Source: Heterocephalus glaber (taxonomy: Eukaryota > Chordata > Mammalia > Rodentia > Bathyergidae). Taken from it: 64,000 bases of DNA. Under the pieces are notes generated by a model. It had not been told where the DNA came from, searched no databases, and worked only from the letters and a program-made list of their open reading frames with translations. The stretch lies in NCBI RefSeq assembly GCF_000247695.1, contig NW_004624801.1, positions 2,438,323-2,502,322 on the forward strand, read 5' to 3'. Made by a program: the position numbers and the translations under genes. Of the stretch, positions 63,405-64,000 are shown piece by piece. The first letter of the stretch is position 1. Each line of letters opens with the position of its first letter.

Positions 63405-64000
63405 TTGGGTCCAGCCTGCCACTCCCATCCCAGAGGAAGGGGCTTCTGAGCTGCAGTCCCAACACTCCCAGCTCAGCACTCCCAGCTCAGAGGAGGTGAG
63501 TCACCCGGGCACCAACAGCAATCCCCCCATCCCCCACTCCCCGGGTCGAAATGAGAAGACACATAAACAAGTCTCAAAACCAGACTTCCAGATCACCTAC
63601 AGCAACCCCAAAGGGAAATGAGATGGAACCCTCTGATACTCAACTACCTGGACTCCCTGAACAGGCAAGAAAAGAGGATCTGGAAAAAATGAAATCAGAA
63701 ATAATTTCTCAGATATCAGCAGAGATTGTGCTCATACTGCAAGACATTATTAATAAATCTAGAGAGGAGCTGAGGAACACGATGAAATCCTAACATAGGA
63801 AACAAATTAAATCCACAAAACAGATGCAAACAGGTTTCCAGGAGATCAAAAACTCCACTGAAAGTCTATGAGGCAGAACGAGCCAATGTGAGGACAGAAT
63901 TTCAGACATAGAAGATGAGATTGCAATTAGTGATCAGGAAAAGAAAAAATTGCTTCAAAATTGTAAGGGACCATGAGAAATCAATCCAGCAGCTGCTAGA
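63405..64000 (+). mobile_element. 5' end of an L1-like LINE, cut by the window edge
   Basis: About 145 bases of G+C-rich leader precede the ORF1-like frame at 63551. In the leader a 14-base unit, CACTCCCAGCTCAG, occurs twice in tandem (63463-63476 and 63477-63490), and GGCACCAACAGC is nearby. The organisation (G+C-rich leader, ORF1 with a coiled-coil stretch) is that of an L1-class element; HAL1 is an alternative. It continues past the window. Confidence 0.7.
63551..64000 (+). pseudogene. L1-like ORF1 fragment with premature stops and a frameshift
   Basis: The frame opens with an 80-codon run (63551-63793) that is basic and polar at its N-terminus. It becomes heptad-like in the segment MKSEIISQISAEIVLILQD, as expected at the start of an L1 ORF1 coiled coil. 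A TAA stop lies at 63791-63793 and a TGA at 63869-63871. The same frame between and after them still codes EDRISDIEDEIAISDQEKKK, the trimerisation coiled coil of ORF1p. A TGA at 63974-63976 follows, and the next codons continue in another frame as HEKSIQQLL, so one base has been gained or lost near 63967-63972. The RNA-recognition and C-terminal domains lie beyond the window. The protein, an RNA-binding chaperone in active elements, cannot be made from this copy. Confidence 0.75.

Noticed and set aside
1..64000. CRISPR array, operon, phage or plasmid features
   Set aside because: Nothing in the window has bacterial or phage character. The repeats are interspersed mammalian elements, not spaced identical repeats.

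Overview
This window looks like non-coding nuclear DNA from a mammal, most likely a rodent of the squirrel-related (sciuromorph) side rather than mouse or rat. The evidence is the repeat content. There are several copies of a composite SINE made of a 7SL-derived B1 head joined to a tRNA-like ID tail, free-standing ID elements with readable A and B boxes, one separate B1-type monomer, rodent-style MaLR LTRs, and the older repeats shared by all placental mammals (MIR, L2, L1M, MER5/Charlie, Tigger, MLT1). The assignment to this rodent group rests on recognising those repeats by eye.

I find no protein-coding gene, rRNA or ordinary tRNA that I can support. The longest open frames (211 codons on the minus strand at 31128-31763; 178 codons on the minus strand at 3438-3974) are about what chance gives in 64 kb. 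They show no family motif, and most other open frames lie over repeats or low-complexity tracts. The window is therefore either a gene desert or the inside of a very large intron; the sequence alone cannot say which.

Layout. 1-12 kb: a diverged direct repeat (65-180 and 1321-1440), an L1M with a SINE inside it, a long degenerate L2-like LINE (about 5390-7560) and a Tc1/mariner-type MITE (11179-11504). 12-25 kb: MLT1, SINE, MIR and hAT copies, a long TG-rich tract, a MaLR LTR, L2 fragments, a fold-back mariner derivative (22945-23493) and a broken antisense L1M. 25-40 kb: L1M, LTR and MER5 copies with stretches of unique DNA between. 39.3-43.1 kb is the most gene-regulatory-looking part: unique sequence with clustered TAAT homeodomain cores (40130-40440) and a second dense unique block (42430-43080). 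43-51 kb: a purine-rich retroposon I cannot name, present as a tandem dimer with a 17-bp target duplication and as a single inverted copy 6 kb away, then an L1M split by an LTR. 52-61 kb: further LTRs, a Tigger nested in an older repeat, B1 and ID insertions and an 18-bp perfect palindrome. 61.3-64 kb is almost wholly transposable elements: an L1M split by an LTR that is itself split by a younger LTR, then another LTR, a mariner end, and the 5' part of an L1-like element whose ORF1 is broken by stops and runs off the window.

The most interesting items are the mariner fold-back structure, the dimeric purine-rich retroposon and the homeodomain-site cluster. None of these amounts to a demonstrated new system. 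The conserved-element calls are judgements of texture and need a genome alignment.
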